A stretch of DNA of 26,123 bases from a virus. Position 1 is the stretch's first letter, and every line of letters starts with the position of its first letter. The translations under genes were made by a program, and so were the position numbers. The stretch spans positions 1-26,123 of IMG/VR virus record IMGVR_UViG_3300047564_001200. One strand, written 5' to 3'. The notes under the pieces were generated by a model, which worked only from the letters and a program-made list of their open reading frames with translations, was not told the origin of the DNA and searched no databases. Shown piece by piece: positions 1 through 7,410 of this stretch.

Positions 1-44
1 TTATTAGATTCAAGTCAAGCAAAACCAACAAAATTTGCAAAATA
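1..44. other. Unassigned left edge
   Basis: Short AT-rich stretch before the first promoter. It may hold the tail end of an upstream gene such as a portal gene, which would be expected before a prohead protease. It is too short to identify, and I see no start codon or motif in it. Confidence 0.3.
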
Positions 45-78
45 TTTTTTTTCTATATATTTGCTTAAACGAATAAGC
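45..78 (+). promoter_or_regulatory. Late promoter copy 1 (Bacteroidota type)
   Basis: A T8 tract (45-52) is followed by a -7 box TATATTTG (56-63), which fits the Bacteroidota consensus TAnnTTTG. Next comes TAAACGAATAAGC (66-78), and the protease ATG is at 81. The 34-nt block matches 8940-8973 with only three mismatches. The T tract stands where a -33 TTG would normally be. The 13-nt identical block lies at or just after the expected transcription start, so it may be part of the mRNA leader. Function is inferred from consensus and duplication. Confidence 0.75.
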
Positions 79-80
79 TC

Positions 81-764
81 ATGTTAACAAAAGGACTAAA
101 CCAAGGCTTTACAGATTCCGACATGAAACAAGGGATTGTTTCAGGGTATTTCTCCATGTTTGGATCAAAAGACCTTGACGGTGACATCATTGAGCAAGGG
201 GCATTCACAAAGACAATATCTGAGAGAGGCCCTAATGGAAAAGGATTGATCAAGTATCTCCTAGACCATGATCACAGAAAGGTAGTAGCTAAGATCACCA
301 ACCTATACGAAGATTCTAAAGGCTTGAGATATGAGGCTAAGATAGGCACTCATTCAGCAGGTCAGGACTTCCAGAAGATGATTGAATCTGAATTGATCAA
401 TCAGCATTCCTTTGGATTTAGAACGATCAAAGAGCAGTACGATGAGCAATCAAAATCTAATCGAATAAAAGAGGTTATGATGTATGAAGGTTCAGCTGTT
501 CAGTTCCTTGGGGCTAATCCTGAAACCACTTTTATTGATCTTAAATCAGAGACCGATGCATTTGAATACCTTGCAAAAATTGAGAAGTTTGTCAAGACCT
601 CAGATGCTACAGATGAAACACTTGAAAAACTAGAAAACCAGCTTAAATCACTTCTTGCAGTTCTGAAGCCGTCAAAAGACACTTCTAATGAGCAAAAAGC
701 CGACAAGGTGGAAATAATCACTTTAACCGACTTAAAACAATCATTAGAAACATGGAAAATCTAA
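81..764 (+). CDS. Prohead serine protease (HK97 type)
   Basis: Probable capsid maturation protease of 227 aa; it would cleave the capsid delta domain and scaffold during prohead maturation. The N-terminal part has the family pattern: 'VSGYFSMFGSKDLDGDII' at about residues 20-37, the His-containing segment 'LLDHDH' (about 60-65) and 'INQHSFGF' (about 106-113), whose Ser110 fits the catalytic serine. 'YEGSAVQFLGANPET' resembles the conserved segment after the active site. The Lys/Glu-rich C-terminus (about 165-220) could act as a scaffold-like tail. It directly precedes the capsid gene and overlaps it by 13 nt, the usual order in HK97-like phages. An ATG at 123 is an alternative start, but 81 follows the promoter closely and keeps the first residues. 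Confidence 0.9.
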   Translation: MLTKGLNQGFTDSDMKQGIVSGYFSMFGSKDLDGDIIEQGAFTKTISERGPNGKGLIKYLLDHDHRKVVAKITNLYEDSKGLRYEAKIGTHSAGQDFQKMIESELINQHSFGFRTIKEQYDEQSKSNRIKEVMMYEGSAVQFLGANPETTFIDLKSETDAFEYLAKIEKFVKTSDATDETLEKLENQLKSLLAVLKPSKDTSNEQKADKVEIITLTDLKQSLETWKI

Positions 765-2023
765 CCATCGATGCCGTAAAGGCAGTAATCGCTGAAGCAG
801 GTGAAGCCATTAAATCAAAGGCTATCAACGCAGAGGCAAAAGCAAACGAAGCTTTCGAAAAGGCTGAAACATTGCTTAAATCATTGGACAATGTCCTAAC
901 CAAGTCAGAGGCTGCCGAGATGCAGAAGCATTTGGATGCTCTTGACCTTGCTATGCAAAAGAGTGCAGTAGAGAAAGAAGTAAAGTCTGAAGACTTCCGA
1001 TCTGCATTCATCAAGGCTTACGAGCCAATCCAGAAAGAAATTGCAAGATTGAAGTCTGAGCCAAACGCTAGATTGAAGGCTCCTTTGACTTTCGAAATCA
1101 ATGAGAAGACCGTAGGTGCTATCTCTTTGGCTTCTACTATCTCAAACGTTGCTTCTTCTGGTCAGGTAACTATCTCTGAGTTCACAGGGGTTGTATCTCC
1201 AATCAGACAGAGACTTCTTACTTACCTTTCAAATGTATCTGTTGGTGCTATCGGTACTCAGTACGCTGTATGGGTTGAAGAATACGATGAAGAAGGTACT
1301 CCAGTATTCATCGGTGAAGGTGTTGAGAAGACTGCATTGGATGTTCAGTACAAAGAGCAGAGAGCCAAGGTTGAAAAGATCGGTGTTCACATGAAAGTGA
1401 CTATGGAACTTCTTGAAGATGCTGCTTACCTTGCCTCTTACATCCAGCAGAATGGTGTTAAGCGAGTTGAGACAGTTATCGAAAATCAGTTGTTTACTGG
1501 TAACGGATCTTCTCCACAGCTTCAGGGCTTGCTTGGTAAGTCTACTACCTTCACCGGTGGATCAATGGCAGGTGGTGTTGAGTCTGCAACTAACTGGGAT
1601 GTAATCCACGGTATCATTGCTCAGGTAAGAGCAGCTAACGGTTCTGTAAACGGTATCTTTGTTGAGACTGGACAGTATCATTTGATGCTATCTGAGAAAG
1701 ATGCTGATAAGCAGTACATCCTTCCTGCTGGTGTGACTTTCGATGCTCAAGGCGGAATCAACGCTTGGGGAGTTAGAATCATCCCAACTAACGCTTTGAC
1801 TGGTACTGCTGCTGATTTCGTAGGTGGTGACCTTTCTGTGATCAACGTTAGATTGAGAAGCGGTTTGCAAGTAGCTATTGGGGAGTCAGGCGATGACTTC
1901 ATCGATAACTTGAAGACTGTCAGAATCGAGCAGAGATTGGTTCAGTTTATTTCTCAGAATGACGTGCCAGTACTCGTGAAAGGCACCTTTGCTGGAGCCA
2001 AAGCTATTTTGGAGACAACTTGA
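752..2023 (+). CDS. Major capsid protein (HK97 fold)
   Basis: Protein of 423 aa, the usual size for an HK97-type major capsid precursor. Residues 1 to about 105 are charged, Ala/Glu/Lys-rich and helical, as expected for a delta/scaffold domain removed by the upstream protease. The mature part would begin near 'LKAPLTF'. It then has the pattern of the phage capsid family (PF05065-like): an N-arm, 'GVVSPIRQRLLTYLSNV', an E-loop rich in acidic residues ('VEEYDEEGTPVFIGEG') and 'ENQLFTGNGSSPQLQGLLG', typical of the spine/P domain. Codon usage is more regular than in neighbouring genes (repeated TCT, GGT, AAG), consistent with high expression. A terminator follows at 2055-2084. Confidence 0.93.
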   Translation: MENLTIDAVKAVIAEAGEAIKSKAINAEAKANEAFEKAETLLKSLDNVLTKSEAAEMQKHLDALDLAMQKSAVEKEVKSEDFRSAFIKAYEPIQKEIARLKSEPNARLKAPLTFEINEKTVGAISLASTISNVASSGQVTISEFTGVVSPIRQRLLTYLSNVSVGAIGTQYAVWVEEYDEEGTPVFIGEGVEKTALDVQYKEQRAKVEKIGVHMKVTMELLEDAAYLASYIQQNGVKRVETVIENQLFTGNGSSPQLQGLLGKSTTFTGGSMAGGVESATNWDVIHGIIAQVRAANGSVNGIFVETGQYHLMLSEKDADKQYILPAGVTFDAQGGINAWGVRIIPTNALTGTAADFVGGDLSVINVRLRSGLQVAIGESGDDFIDNLKTVRIEQRLVQFISQNDVPVLVKGTFAGAKAILETT

Positions 2024-2054
2024 TAAATAGTTAGTAAGTGTTTTGATCGACACG

Positions 2055-2084
2055 ACCCCTGATTGAAAAGTCAGGGGTTTTTTT
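2055..2084 (+). terminator. Rho-independent terminator after capsid gene
   Basis: The stem ACCCCTGA (2055-2062) / TCAGGGGT (2071-2078) has an 8-nt loop and runs into a T7 tract (2078-2084). It would end or reduce transcription coming from the capsid gene. Confidence 0.85.
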
Positions 2085-2093
2085 GTATCTTTG
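2063..2093 (+). promoter_or_regulatory. Promoter of first HNH gene, inside the terminator
   Basis: TTG (2063-2065) and TATCTTTG (2086-2093) are separated by 20 nt, fitting the Bacteroidota -33/-7 pattern. The TTG lies in the terminator loop and the -7 box directly follows the T tract, so a stop and a restart share one short segment. Transcription would begin around 2098-2101, at the right arm of the inverted repeat. Confidence 0.55.
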
Positions 2094-2114
2094 AATAGAT
2101 CAAACACTTACATT

Positions 2115-2642
2115 ATGGAAATTTGGAAATCAATCAAAGGATTTGAAGGCCTATACGAGGTATCAAATCAAGGAAGAGTAAAGGTTTTGCAAAGAACAGC
2201 AAGAGGTAGGCTGAATAACATTCAAACCTTTAAAGAAAGAATTTTAAGCCCAATAAATCAAAGTAATGGGTATTTAAAAGTTAATCTTGTAAAAGACGGG
2301 ATTCAGAAAACGTGTTTAATTCATAGGATTGTGGCATCTGCTTTTATTGAAGGTGATAATTCATTAACTGTAAACCACATAAACGGAATTAAAACGGATA
2401 ATAGGGTTGAAAATTTGGAATGGCTTTCTTTATCTGAAAATCATAAACACGCATTTAGAATTGGGCTAAAATGCATGAAGGGGGAGAAATCAAATGGTAA
2501 TAAATTATTAGAACACCAAGTGATTGAAATTAAAAAACTCCTTAATCAAGGAATTACTCATCAAAAAATTGCAGATTTGTATAATGTTAGAAGGCAAACT
2601 GTAACCGATATAAACCTAAAAAGACGCTGGTCACATATTTAA
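2115..2642 (+). CDS. NUMOD4/HNH homing-type endonuclease
   Basis: Free-standing HNH endonuclease of 175 aa. Residues 1-25 ('MEIWKSIKGFEGLYEVSNQG') form a NUMOD4 DNA-binding motif. The HNH core follows: 'HRIVASAFI' with His70, then 'VNHINGIKTDNRVENLEW' with His88, Asn90, Asn96 and Asn100. The C-terminus ('ITHQKIADLYNVRRQTV') looks like a small helix-turn-helix for target recognition. ATG 2115 is preferred because an in-frame upstream start would overlap the promoter. The gene lies between two terminators within the head gene region. A full-length paralogue of the same size lies at 11841-12368 on the other strand. Such genes usually spread by cutting alleles that lack them; its target is unknown. 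Confidence 0.88.
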   Translation: MEIWKSIKGFEGLYEVSNQGRVKVLQRTARGRLNNIQTFKERILSPINQSNGYLKVNLVKDGIQKTCLIHRIVASAFIEGDNSLTVNHINGIKTDNRVENLEWLSLSENHKHAFRIGLKCMKGEKSNGNKLLEHQVIEIKKLLNQGITHQKIADLYNVRRQTVTDINLKRRWSHI

Positions 2643-2674
2643 ATTTGTCTGTTTTGTTTTGTTGATGTGTTAAG

Positions 2675-2704
2675 GCCCTGAATATTTTCAGGGCTTTTTC
2701 TTTT
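2675..2704 (+). terminator. Rho-independent terminator after first HNH gene
   Basis: The stem GCCCTGAA (2675-2682) / TTCAGGGC (2687-2694) has a 4-nt loop and is followed by TTTTTCTTTT. It insulates the glycosyltransferase operon from the HNH gene. Confidence 0.85.
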
Positions 2705-2722
2705 ATTAAATAATCGATTTAT

Positions 2723-2730
2723 TAGATTTG
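2723..2730 (+). promoter_or_regulatory. Promoter -7 box for the glycosyltransferase operon
   Basis: TAGATTTG (2723-2730) fits TAnnTTTG. It is preceded by a T-rich segment with no clear TTG and followed by the leader ACAAAACAAAACATT and the ATG at 2746. The wider motif ATTAGATTTG recurs at the promoter at 24879-24888. Confidence 0.6.
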
Positions 2731-2745
2731 ACAAAACAAAACATT

Positions 2746-2913
2746 ATGAGAAAATACAAAATCCAAAAGATTGAAGGCTCAAAGATTACAGGCCTTTACA
2801 CAAAATTAGGTAGTGACTGCATTTGCACACCTTTCACGATCGAATTGCCTTCCAAGATGACCGCAAGCGAAATGAAGGCACATGTTGAACATCTATTAGA
2901 CAAGATGCCATGA
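2746..2913 (+). CDS. Small hypothetical protein, 55 aa
   Basis: First gene of the operon leading into the methyltransferase and glycosyltransferases. It is a 55-aa basic protein with two Cys residues in 'GSDCICTPF' and an amphipathic C-terminal helix ('TASEMKAHVEHLLDKM'). I do not recognise the family. The start at 2746 is chosen because an upstream in-frame TTG lies inside the -7 box; the chosen ATG follows the typical A/C-rich leader. Its stop overlaps the next start (ATGA), indicating translational coupling. Confidence 0.7.
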   Translation: MRKYKIQKIEGSKITGLYTKLGSDCICTPFTIELPSKMTASEMKAHVEHLLDKMP

Positions 2914-3461
2914 GAGCAAGGATAGACATCATTAACGGCTTGATTGATGAGAACGGATACAAGTCATACTTGGAGATTGGATTGGGTGATGGGAAGCATT
3001 TTAATGCAGTCAAGGCAGAACAAAAGATAGGTGTTGATCCTGCTTATCCAAATGAAGGCAATATTTACGGGGCTGAATCGGATACCTTTTTTGTGGCAAA
3101 CACTCAGTCATTTGATTTGATCTTTATTGATGGATTGCATCACTCGAGACAGGTAGAACGAGACATTTTCAATTCTTGGAAGTGCTTGAATAAGGGAGGT
3201 ACTATTTTGATTCACGACATTAAGCCTAAGAACTACGAAGAGCAGGTAGTGCCTATGGGAGACTATCCAACTTGGACAGGCGATGTTTGGAGGGCTTGGA
3301 ATGGACTAAAAAAGAAGTATGGCACTTTGAATTTGGATTACATCGAAGAAGAAAACGGACTAGGTGTGATCTATAAGTCACGGCACAAGATCGAACTAGG
3401 ATTTGTGGATATGGTTTCGACTTGGGAGGAATACGATCAGGCTAAAGGATGGAAGGTATGA
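2910..3461 (+). CDS. Class I SAM-dependent methyltransferase
   Basis: Protein of 183 aa with a compact Rossmann-type methyltransferase layout. Motif I is 'YLEIGLGDGKHF' (about residues 20-31), an acidic residue follows the second strand in 'IGVDPAY' (40-46), 'FDLIFIDGLHH' (68-78) is the motif II/IV region, and 'LNKGGTILIHDI' (93-104) the post-motif strand. The IDGxHH arrangement resembles the Methyltransf_24 group, often found beside sugar biosynthesis genes and glycosyltransferases. It overlaps both neighbours by 4 nt (ATGA), so it is probably made together with the glycosyltransferases and might methylate the glycan or its protein carrier. The substrate cannot be told from sequence. Confidence 0.82.
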   Translation: MRARIDIINGLIDENGYKSYLEIGLGDGKHFNAVKAEQKIGVDPAYPNEGNIYGAESDTFFVANTQSFDLIFIDGLHHSRQVERDIFNSWKCLNKGGTILIHDIKPKNYEEQVVPMGDYPTWTGDVWRAWNGLKKKYGTLNLDYIEEENGLGVIYKSRHKIELGFVDMVSTWEEYDQAKGWKV

Positions 3462-4771
3462 TCAAACTATCTATCCTAGTTCCTTCAGTAGCTGAAAGAA
3501 GATCGACATTTCTTCCAAAGTCTTTGGATATGCTTTATGGTCAGTTGGAAGCATTGCCAATAGAAAAGCAATCAGAGGTAGAAATAATTTATCTGATTGA
3601 CAATAAAACTATGATGCTTGGGGATAAAAGAAATATCATGGTAGACATGGCAAAAGGCAAATACATTGCCTTCGTAGATTGTGACGATAGGATAGAGCCT
3701 GATTACATTGCCACATTGCTACAAGCTACCGAATCAGATTCGGATTCTATTGTATTTCAGGTATCAGTTTCTTTGAATGGACAAGCACCTAAAATATGTT
3801 ATTATTCAAAGGACTATCCCAACGATTACAACACGGCAGAGGCTTATTTTAGGCTACCTAATCACATTCCATGCATCAAGCGTGAGGTATCAAAGAAAGT
3901 ATCTTTTCCTAGCCTTAAACGGGCAGAGGATGCGGGATACGCTAAACTGTTGAAGCCTTACTTGAAATCAGAATACAAGATCGATAAGGTGTTGTATCAC
4001 TACGATTACAACGATATGACCACGGTAGCACAAGAGGACATTCCACAAATAAGAAGTAAACGTATGGCAAATTCAGATATTACCGTTGATGTCGTCTTTG
4101 TATCAAATGCAAGCAAGGTAGGCACTAGAATGACTCAGAACGCTATCAACACTTGTATTCAAGGTGCAAACGGATTAAGAATTAATTGTATTGTGATTGA
4201 AGAGAAACTAGGCATTAACTATTCTAATGCCACTACCTACAATCCAGATCAGCCATTTAATTACAACTACTACCTAAACTTTGGGGCTGTCAGAGGTGCA
4301 GCACCTTGGATTATGTTTTGCAACAATGACTTAGTATTTCGTAATGGATGGCTTCATTCTTTATTGAATGCAGAATATCCGATTGTATCTCCAATATCCG
4401 TTGCTGACTTTAGACAGAAAGGAATTACCGAGAACGAGAAAGGTTGGGAATGTGGCAGGAATCTATCAGGATGGGCATTCATGATGAAACGAGACCTTTA
4501 CAATCAAATCGGAGGACTTGACAATGATTTTGACTTTTGGTTTGCTGATAATTCATTGATTGAACAGCTTAAGCGATTGGACTTACCTCCTATGCTTGTG
4601 CCTATGTCTAGAGTGGATCACCTTGGAAGCCAAACATTCAAGACTAAGAACATAAACGAGCGAAATGATCTGATGTGGGCAAAGCTTGACCTATTTAATC
4701 AGAAGTATAATCAGAATCTATTTACAGATCATCCAAAATTCATAGAATGGAAAAGATTGCGGTCGGTATAA
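3458..4771 (+). CDS. Two-domain family 2-like glycosyltransferase
   Basis: Protein of 437 aa that appears to contain two GT-A domains. The first opens with 'IKLSILVPSVAERRSTFLP' and has the metal-binding DxD-type motif 'AFVDCDDRI' (DCDD at about 74-77). The second begins near residue 208 ('ITVDVVFVSNASK'), has 'WIMFCNNDLVFRNGW' (NND at about 289-291) in the DxD position, and has the acceptor-side segment 'LSGWAFMMKRDLYNQIGGLD'. NND instead of DxD may mean altered metal binding. The start at 3458 gives an ATGA overlap with the methyltransferase; an in-frame ATG at 3449 is also possible. No membrane segments are seen, so it should act in the cytoplasm. Donor and acceptor are unknown; virion protein or surface glycans are possible acceptors. 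Confidence 0.85.
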   Translation: MIKLSILVPSVAERRSTFLPKSLDMLYGQLEALPIEKQSEVEIIYLIDNKTMMLGDKRNIMVDMAKGKYIAFVDCDDRIEPDYIATLLQATESDSDSIVFQVSVSLNGQAPKICYYSKDYPNDYNTAEAYFRLPNHIPCIKREVSKKVSFPSLKRAEDAGYAKLLKPYLKSEYKIDKVLYHYDYNDMTTVAQEDIPQIRSKRMANSDITVDVVFVSNASKVGTRMTQNAINTCIQGANGLRINCIVIEEKLGINYSNATTYNPDQPFNYNYYLNFGAVRGAAPWIMFCNNDLVFRNGWLHSLLNAEYPIVSPISVADFRQKGITENEKGWECGRNLSGWAFMMKRDLYNQIGGLDNDFDFWFADNSLIEQLKRLDLPPMLVPMSRVDHLGSQTFKTKNINERNDLMWAKLDLFNQKYNQNLFTDHPKFIEWKRLRSV

Positions 4772-5439
4772 CTACCCACAACAGAAAAGAGGTATTTGAA
4801 GAGACCTTGAAAGAATGGCAAAAGTATCTCCCATCTAACGGAGTTATTTTTGTGGTGGATGATGCATCAAAAGAGCCTGTTAAATCTGATTTTAGGTTTG
4901 AGGAAAATGTAGGCATAGCAAAAGCCAAGAATAAGTGCCTTGAATTAGCTGAATCATTTGATCATATCTTCTTGGTAGATGACGATGTAAGGCCAAAAAA
5001 AGCCGATTGGTTTAACCCATACATTGAATCGAATGTCAATCATTTGTGCCTTACGTTTGATAAAAAGAGCAATGGCAAGGTGTATAGTCCATCTATCCGG
5101 TGTGATGCAGAGATTTCAGGCTTGATGTCTTATACTGCCCCTAATGGCTGTATGCTTTACCTTAGAAAAGAATGCCTTGCTATTGCAGGAGGTATGAGGC
5201 CTGAGTTTGGATTGTGGGGATTTGAACACGTTGAATATTCGCAACGCATTCACAACCTTGGATTAACTCCAAAGCCTTTTATGGATGTAAAAAACAGCAT
5301 GGATTTATTTGATGTCTTGGATTGGCGATATGCGGTTACTTCTTCTTTGACTATTGAAGAAAGAAGGACAAGTGGCCAGAAGAATCTAAAGATTTACGAA
5401 AAGTTTATGCATTCTGCCGAATTTGTGCCTTACAAATGA
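4747..5439 (+). CDS. Family 2-like glycosyltransferase
   Basis: Protein of 230 aa with a single GT-A domain. 'IAVGITTHNRKEVFEETL' starts the nucleotide-binding fold, 'GVIFVVDDASKEP' is the second strand, and 'HIFLVDDDVRP' carries the DDD metal site (about 78-80). 'GFEHVEYSQRI' (about 158-168) matches the acceptor/base region of GT2 enzymes. It overlaps the upstream gene by 25 nt in another frame and the downstream gene by 4 nt (ATGA). All expected motifs are present, so it is probably active. Acceptor unknown. Confidence 0.87.
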   Translation: MEKIAVGITTHNRKEVFEETLKEWQKYLPSNGVIFVVDDASKEPVKSDFRFEENVGIAKAKNKCLELAESFDHIFLVDDDVRPKKADWFNPYIESNVNHLCLTFDKKSNGKVYSPSIRCDAEISGLMSYTAPNGCMLYLRKECLAIAGGMRPEFGLWGFEHVEYSQRIHNLGLTPKPFMDVKNSMDLFDVLDWRYAVTSSLTIEERRTSGQKNLKIYEKFMHSAEFVPYK

Positions 5440-5981
5440 AGATATGGTATTCTAACCCTTATAGCACCTCCTTAAACATTGGAGGTGCTTACAATGCATT
5501 CATAAAGCAATTAAGCCCTAACGAGGAAGATTGGATAGTCTTGCAAGATGGAGACATCATGTTTTTAACTCCTGATTGGGGGAAACGAATTGAATCAGCT
5601 TTAGCTTTAGATGGGGATAGGTTTGGCTTGGTTGGGTGTTACACTAATATGCTGATGAATACCCATCAATTGCATGAGAAAAGGCACAACAAAGACAGAG
5701 ACATCTTTAATCATTACCAAATAGCCTTACAATATGATCAGCAAGGCATTGAAGAGTATAAAGGCATTGTTGCAGGGTTCTTTATGGCCTTTCAATATAA
5801 GACTTGGAAGGCAGTAGGAGGATTCATAGAAAACAACATTGCTTGTGATACGATATTCAATCATATGGTAAGGGATAAAGGATTAAAGGTAGGATTGATC
5901 AAATCTTTGTATGTATTCCATCTTTACCGGATATGGGCAGAAAAAGAGCCTTGGAATGAGAGAAAGCATTTATTAAAGTGA
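5436..5981 (+). CDS. Short GT-A glycosyltransferase
   Basis: Protein of 181 aa, short for a glycosyltransferase. The N-terminus is trimmed compared with the two upstream enzymes, but the core is present: 'DWIVLQDGDIMFLTPDWG' with the DGD metal site at about residues 38-40, a central 'GIVAGFFMAFQYKTWKAVGG' that matches the acceptor loop, and a His-bearing C-terminus ('SLYVFHLYRIW') like GT-A enzymes in which a histidine completes the metal site. It is the last gene of the overlapping methyltransferase-glycosyltransferase set. A new -7 box follows directly. Confidence 0.8.
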   Translation: MKIWYSNPYSTSLNIGGAYNAFIKQLSPNEEDWIVLQDGDIMFLTPDWGKRIESALALDGDRFGLVGCYTNMLMNTHQLHEKRHNKDRDIFNHYQIALQYDQQGIEEYKGIVAGFFMAFQYKTWKAVGGFIENNIACDTIFNHMVRDKGLKVGLIKSLYVFHLYRIWAEKEPWNERKHLLK

Positions 5982-5989
5982 TATATTTG
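5982..5989 (+). promoter_or_regulatory. Candidate -7 promoter box
   Basis: TATATTTG (5982-5989) directly follows the last glycosyltransferase stop, and the A/C-rich leader GAAACAAAACAAAACAGAAC leads to the ATG at 6013. No TTG lies at the usual distance, so the call rests on the -7 box and the leader. Confidence 0.5.
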
Positions 5990-6012
5990 TTAGAAACAAA
6001 ACAAAACAGAAC

Positions 6013-6420
6013 ATGAAAGCAAATGAATTAAGGGTTGGAAATTACTTCTTTGATAGAGGAAAGACAATTTTAAGACTTGATTTTTGGGATTACGGAATGA
6101 AGCCAGCAATGAGAAATATAGTTAATCATGGTGGAAAAGATATTGTTCTTCATCCATTTACCGAAGATTTAGAAGAATGCCAACCAATCCCACTCACCGA
6201 GGAATGGTTGGTCAAGTTTGGGTTTCAAAATGATGACGATGATTGGTTGATTGATATTGATGACAGAAATTGCATCCATATTAATTTAAAAAAGAAAAGG
6301 ACATTGTTAGAAAGCTATGATGGGCTACTTACTGTAAAAAATATTGAATACGTACACTTCCTTCAAAACCTATACTTTGCCCTAACAGGAGAAGAATTGA
6401 CATTGAAAGAAAATTCCTAA
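6013..6420 (+). CDS. Hypothetical protein, 'LRVGNY' family
   Basis: Protein of 135 aa beginning 'MKANELRVGNYFFDRG', with 'CQPIPLTEEWLVKFGF' in the middle and 'YVHFLQNLYFALTGEEL' near the end. From memory this combination is common in Bacteroidota phages and mobile elements as an uncharacterised family; its function is unknown to me. The acidic 'DDDDDWLIDIDD' stretch (about 74-88) stands out. It has its own likely promoter, so it may be expressed apart from the glycosyltransferases. No catalytic motif is visible. Confidence 0.75.
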   Translation: MKANELRVGNYFFDRGKTILRLDFWDYGMKPAMRNIVNHGGKDIVLHPFTEDLEECQPIPLTEEWLVKFGFQNDDDDWLIDIDDRNCIHINLKKKRTLLESYDGLLTVKNIEYVHFLQNLYFALTGEELTLKENS

Positions 6421-6428
6421 ATTATGCC

Positions 6429-6569
6429 ATGATCAAACTAGTGCAGGACTATATTCCATTTAAGAAGGGAGAAATTCTTACCTTTGGAAAACAGCATGAT
6501 GCAAAGCTAGTTAGTGAAGGCATTGCAGTTTGGACTAAGATTGCAAATTTAGACATCAGAAGAAAATGA
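6429..6569 (+). CDS. Small hypothetical protein, 46 aa
   Basis: Short gene between the 135-aa gene and the connector gene. The product begins 'MIKLVQDYIPFKKGEI' and looks like a small SH3-like or beta-rich fragment. Small proteins of this type are often seen beside connector genes in Bacteroidota phages. Its stop overlaps the connector start (ATGA), which supports it as a translated gene. Function not known. Confidence 0.65.
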   Translation: MIKLVQDYIPFKKGEILTFGKQHDAKLVSEGIAVWTKIANLDIRRK

Positions 6570-7033
6570 GCGTTAAACGACCGTTGCAGATAGATTACCC
6601 ATCACAAGTAGATACCGAGCCTATCACGCTTGCAGAAGCTAAAGCATGGCTTCAAATCGATTATTCTGATTGGGATGCTGTGATATTAAATGATTTGATC
6701 CCAAGGGCTAGAATCGAATCAGAGAAAGCTTCAGGGATGCTTTATGTGGAAAGGGAAGTGACTATCTCAAACAACAAGAAAGACGAACGTATTTATCCTG
6801 TTGGGCCTTGGATTGAAGATGTGACCACGGATGATACCGAGGTGGAAAATTATAGCTACTTAGCAGGATTTAACGAAGATAATCCATTGCCTCAAGATTT
6901 GAAAGTGGCGATGCTTAAAAGGATTGCTACTGATTTTGCATTTAGGCAGAACATGATTGACATCCAAACCTATTACACGGCTAAATCTAGCTTTAGTGAG
7001 GAGACCAAATATAGAGCCGATCTATTCGTATGA
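6566..7033 (+). CDS. Head-tail connector (HK97 gp6-like)
   Basis: Protein of 155 aa with the signature of gp6-like adaptor proteins: 'PITLAEAKAWLQIDYSDWDAVILNDLIPRARIESEKASG' (about 18-56), a short helical bundle ending in a Tyr/Glu segment, then a beta-rich middle and a C-terminal helix 'PQDLKVAMLKRIATDFAFRQ'. Members form a ring under the portal and help seal the head after packaging. It is the first of a tight chain of overlapping head-completion genes (4-nt ATGA overlap with the next). Confidence 0.85.
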   Translation: MSVKRPLQIDYPSQVDTEPITLAEAKAWLQIDYSDWDAVILNDLIPRARIESEKASGMLYVEREVTISNNKKDERIYPVGPWIEDVTTDDTEVENYSYLAGFNEDNPLPQDLKVAMLKRIATDFAFRQNMIDIQTYYTAKSSFSEETKYRADLFV

Positions 7034-7410
7034 TCAACTTCGGAAAATATGATCAAAAGGTTTCATTCGTATCGTTTCAGGATGTGGATGATGGATTCGG
7101 TGGCAATGTTCCAACGGCTTCAACTGTGCTTACTACTTTTGCGAGAGTTCAGCAATTGAGAGGATCAAACGCAATAGAGGCTTCTCAATTAGTTTTGCCT
7201 AACACCTACGAGATAGCTATTCAATACAGGTCTTCATTCACTCCTGACGAGTCAATGCAGATTCTTTACAAGTCAACATATCACAAGGTGACAGGTATCA
7301 GAATCAACCATGAGAGACAGCACAAAGAGTATATTGTAACGGCAGTAAGTACCGGACAAACTCAGACCTTCCAAAATAACTTAGACTCAACTCTAGACTT
7401 AACACTATGA
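7030..7410 (+). CDS. Head closure / head-tail joining protein
   Basis: Protein of 126 aa resembling SPP1 gp16-type head-tail joining proteins (PF05521). Visible features are the N-terminal 'FGKYDQKVSFVSFQDVDDGFGG', 'VLTTFARVQQLRGSNAIEASQ', typical of the beta-barrel core, and 'YKSTYHKVTGIRINHERQHKEYIVTAV' at the end. The family stacks below the connector as a stopper. The order connector, closure, gp10-like, terminator is the usual one. Confidence 0.82.
   Translation: MINFGKYDQKVSFVSFQDVDDGFGGNVPTASTVLTTFARVQQLRGSNAIEASQLVLPNTYEIAIQYRSSFTPDESMQILYKSTYHKVTGIRINHERQHKEYIVTAVSTGQTQTFQNNLDSTLDLTL

Larger units (their letters stand above)
2034..2111. repeat. Long inverted repeat enclosing terminator, before HNH gene
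   Basis: The left arm GTAAGTGTTTTGATC (2034-2048) and right arm GATCAAACACTTAC (2098-2111) are complementary apart from one extra T. They enclose the terminator hairpin at 2055-2084 and the -7 box at 2086-2093. The right arm ends 3 nt before the HNH ATG at 2115. In a read-through capsid mRNA this would form a long closing stem just upstream of the start codon. Confidence 0.7.
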
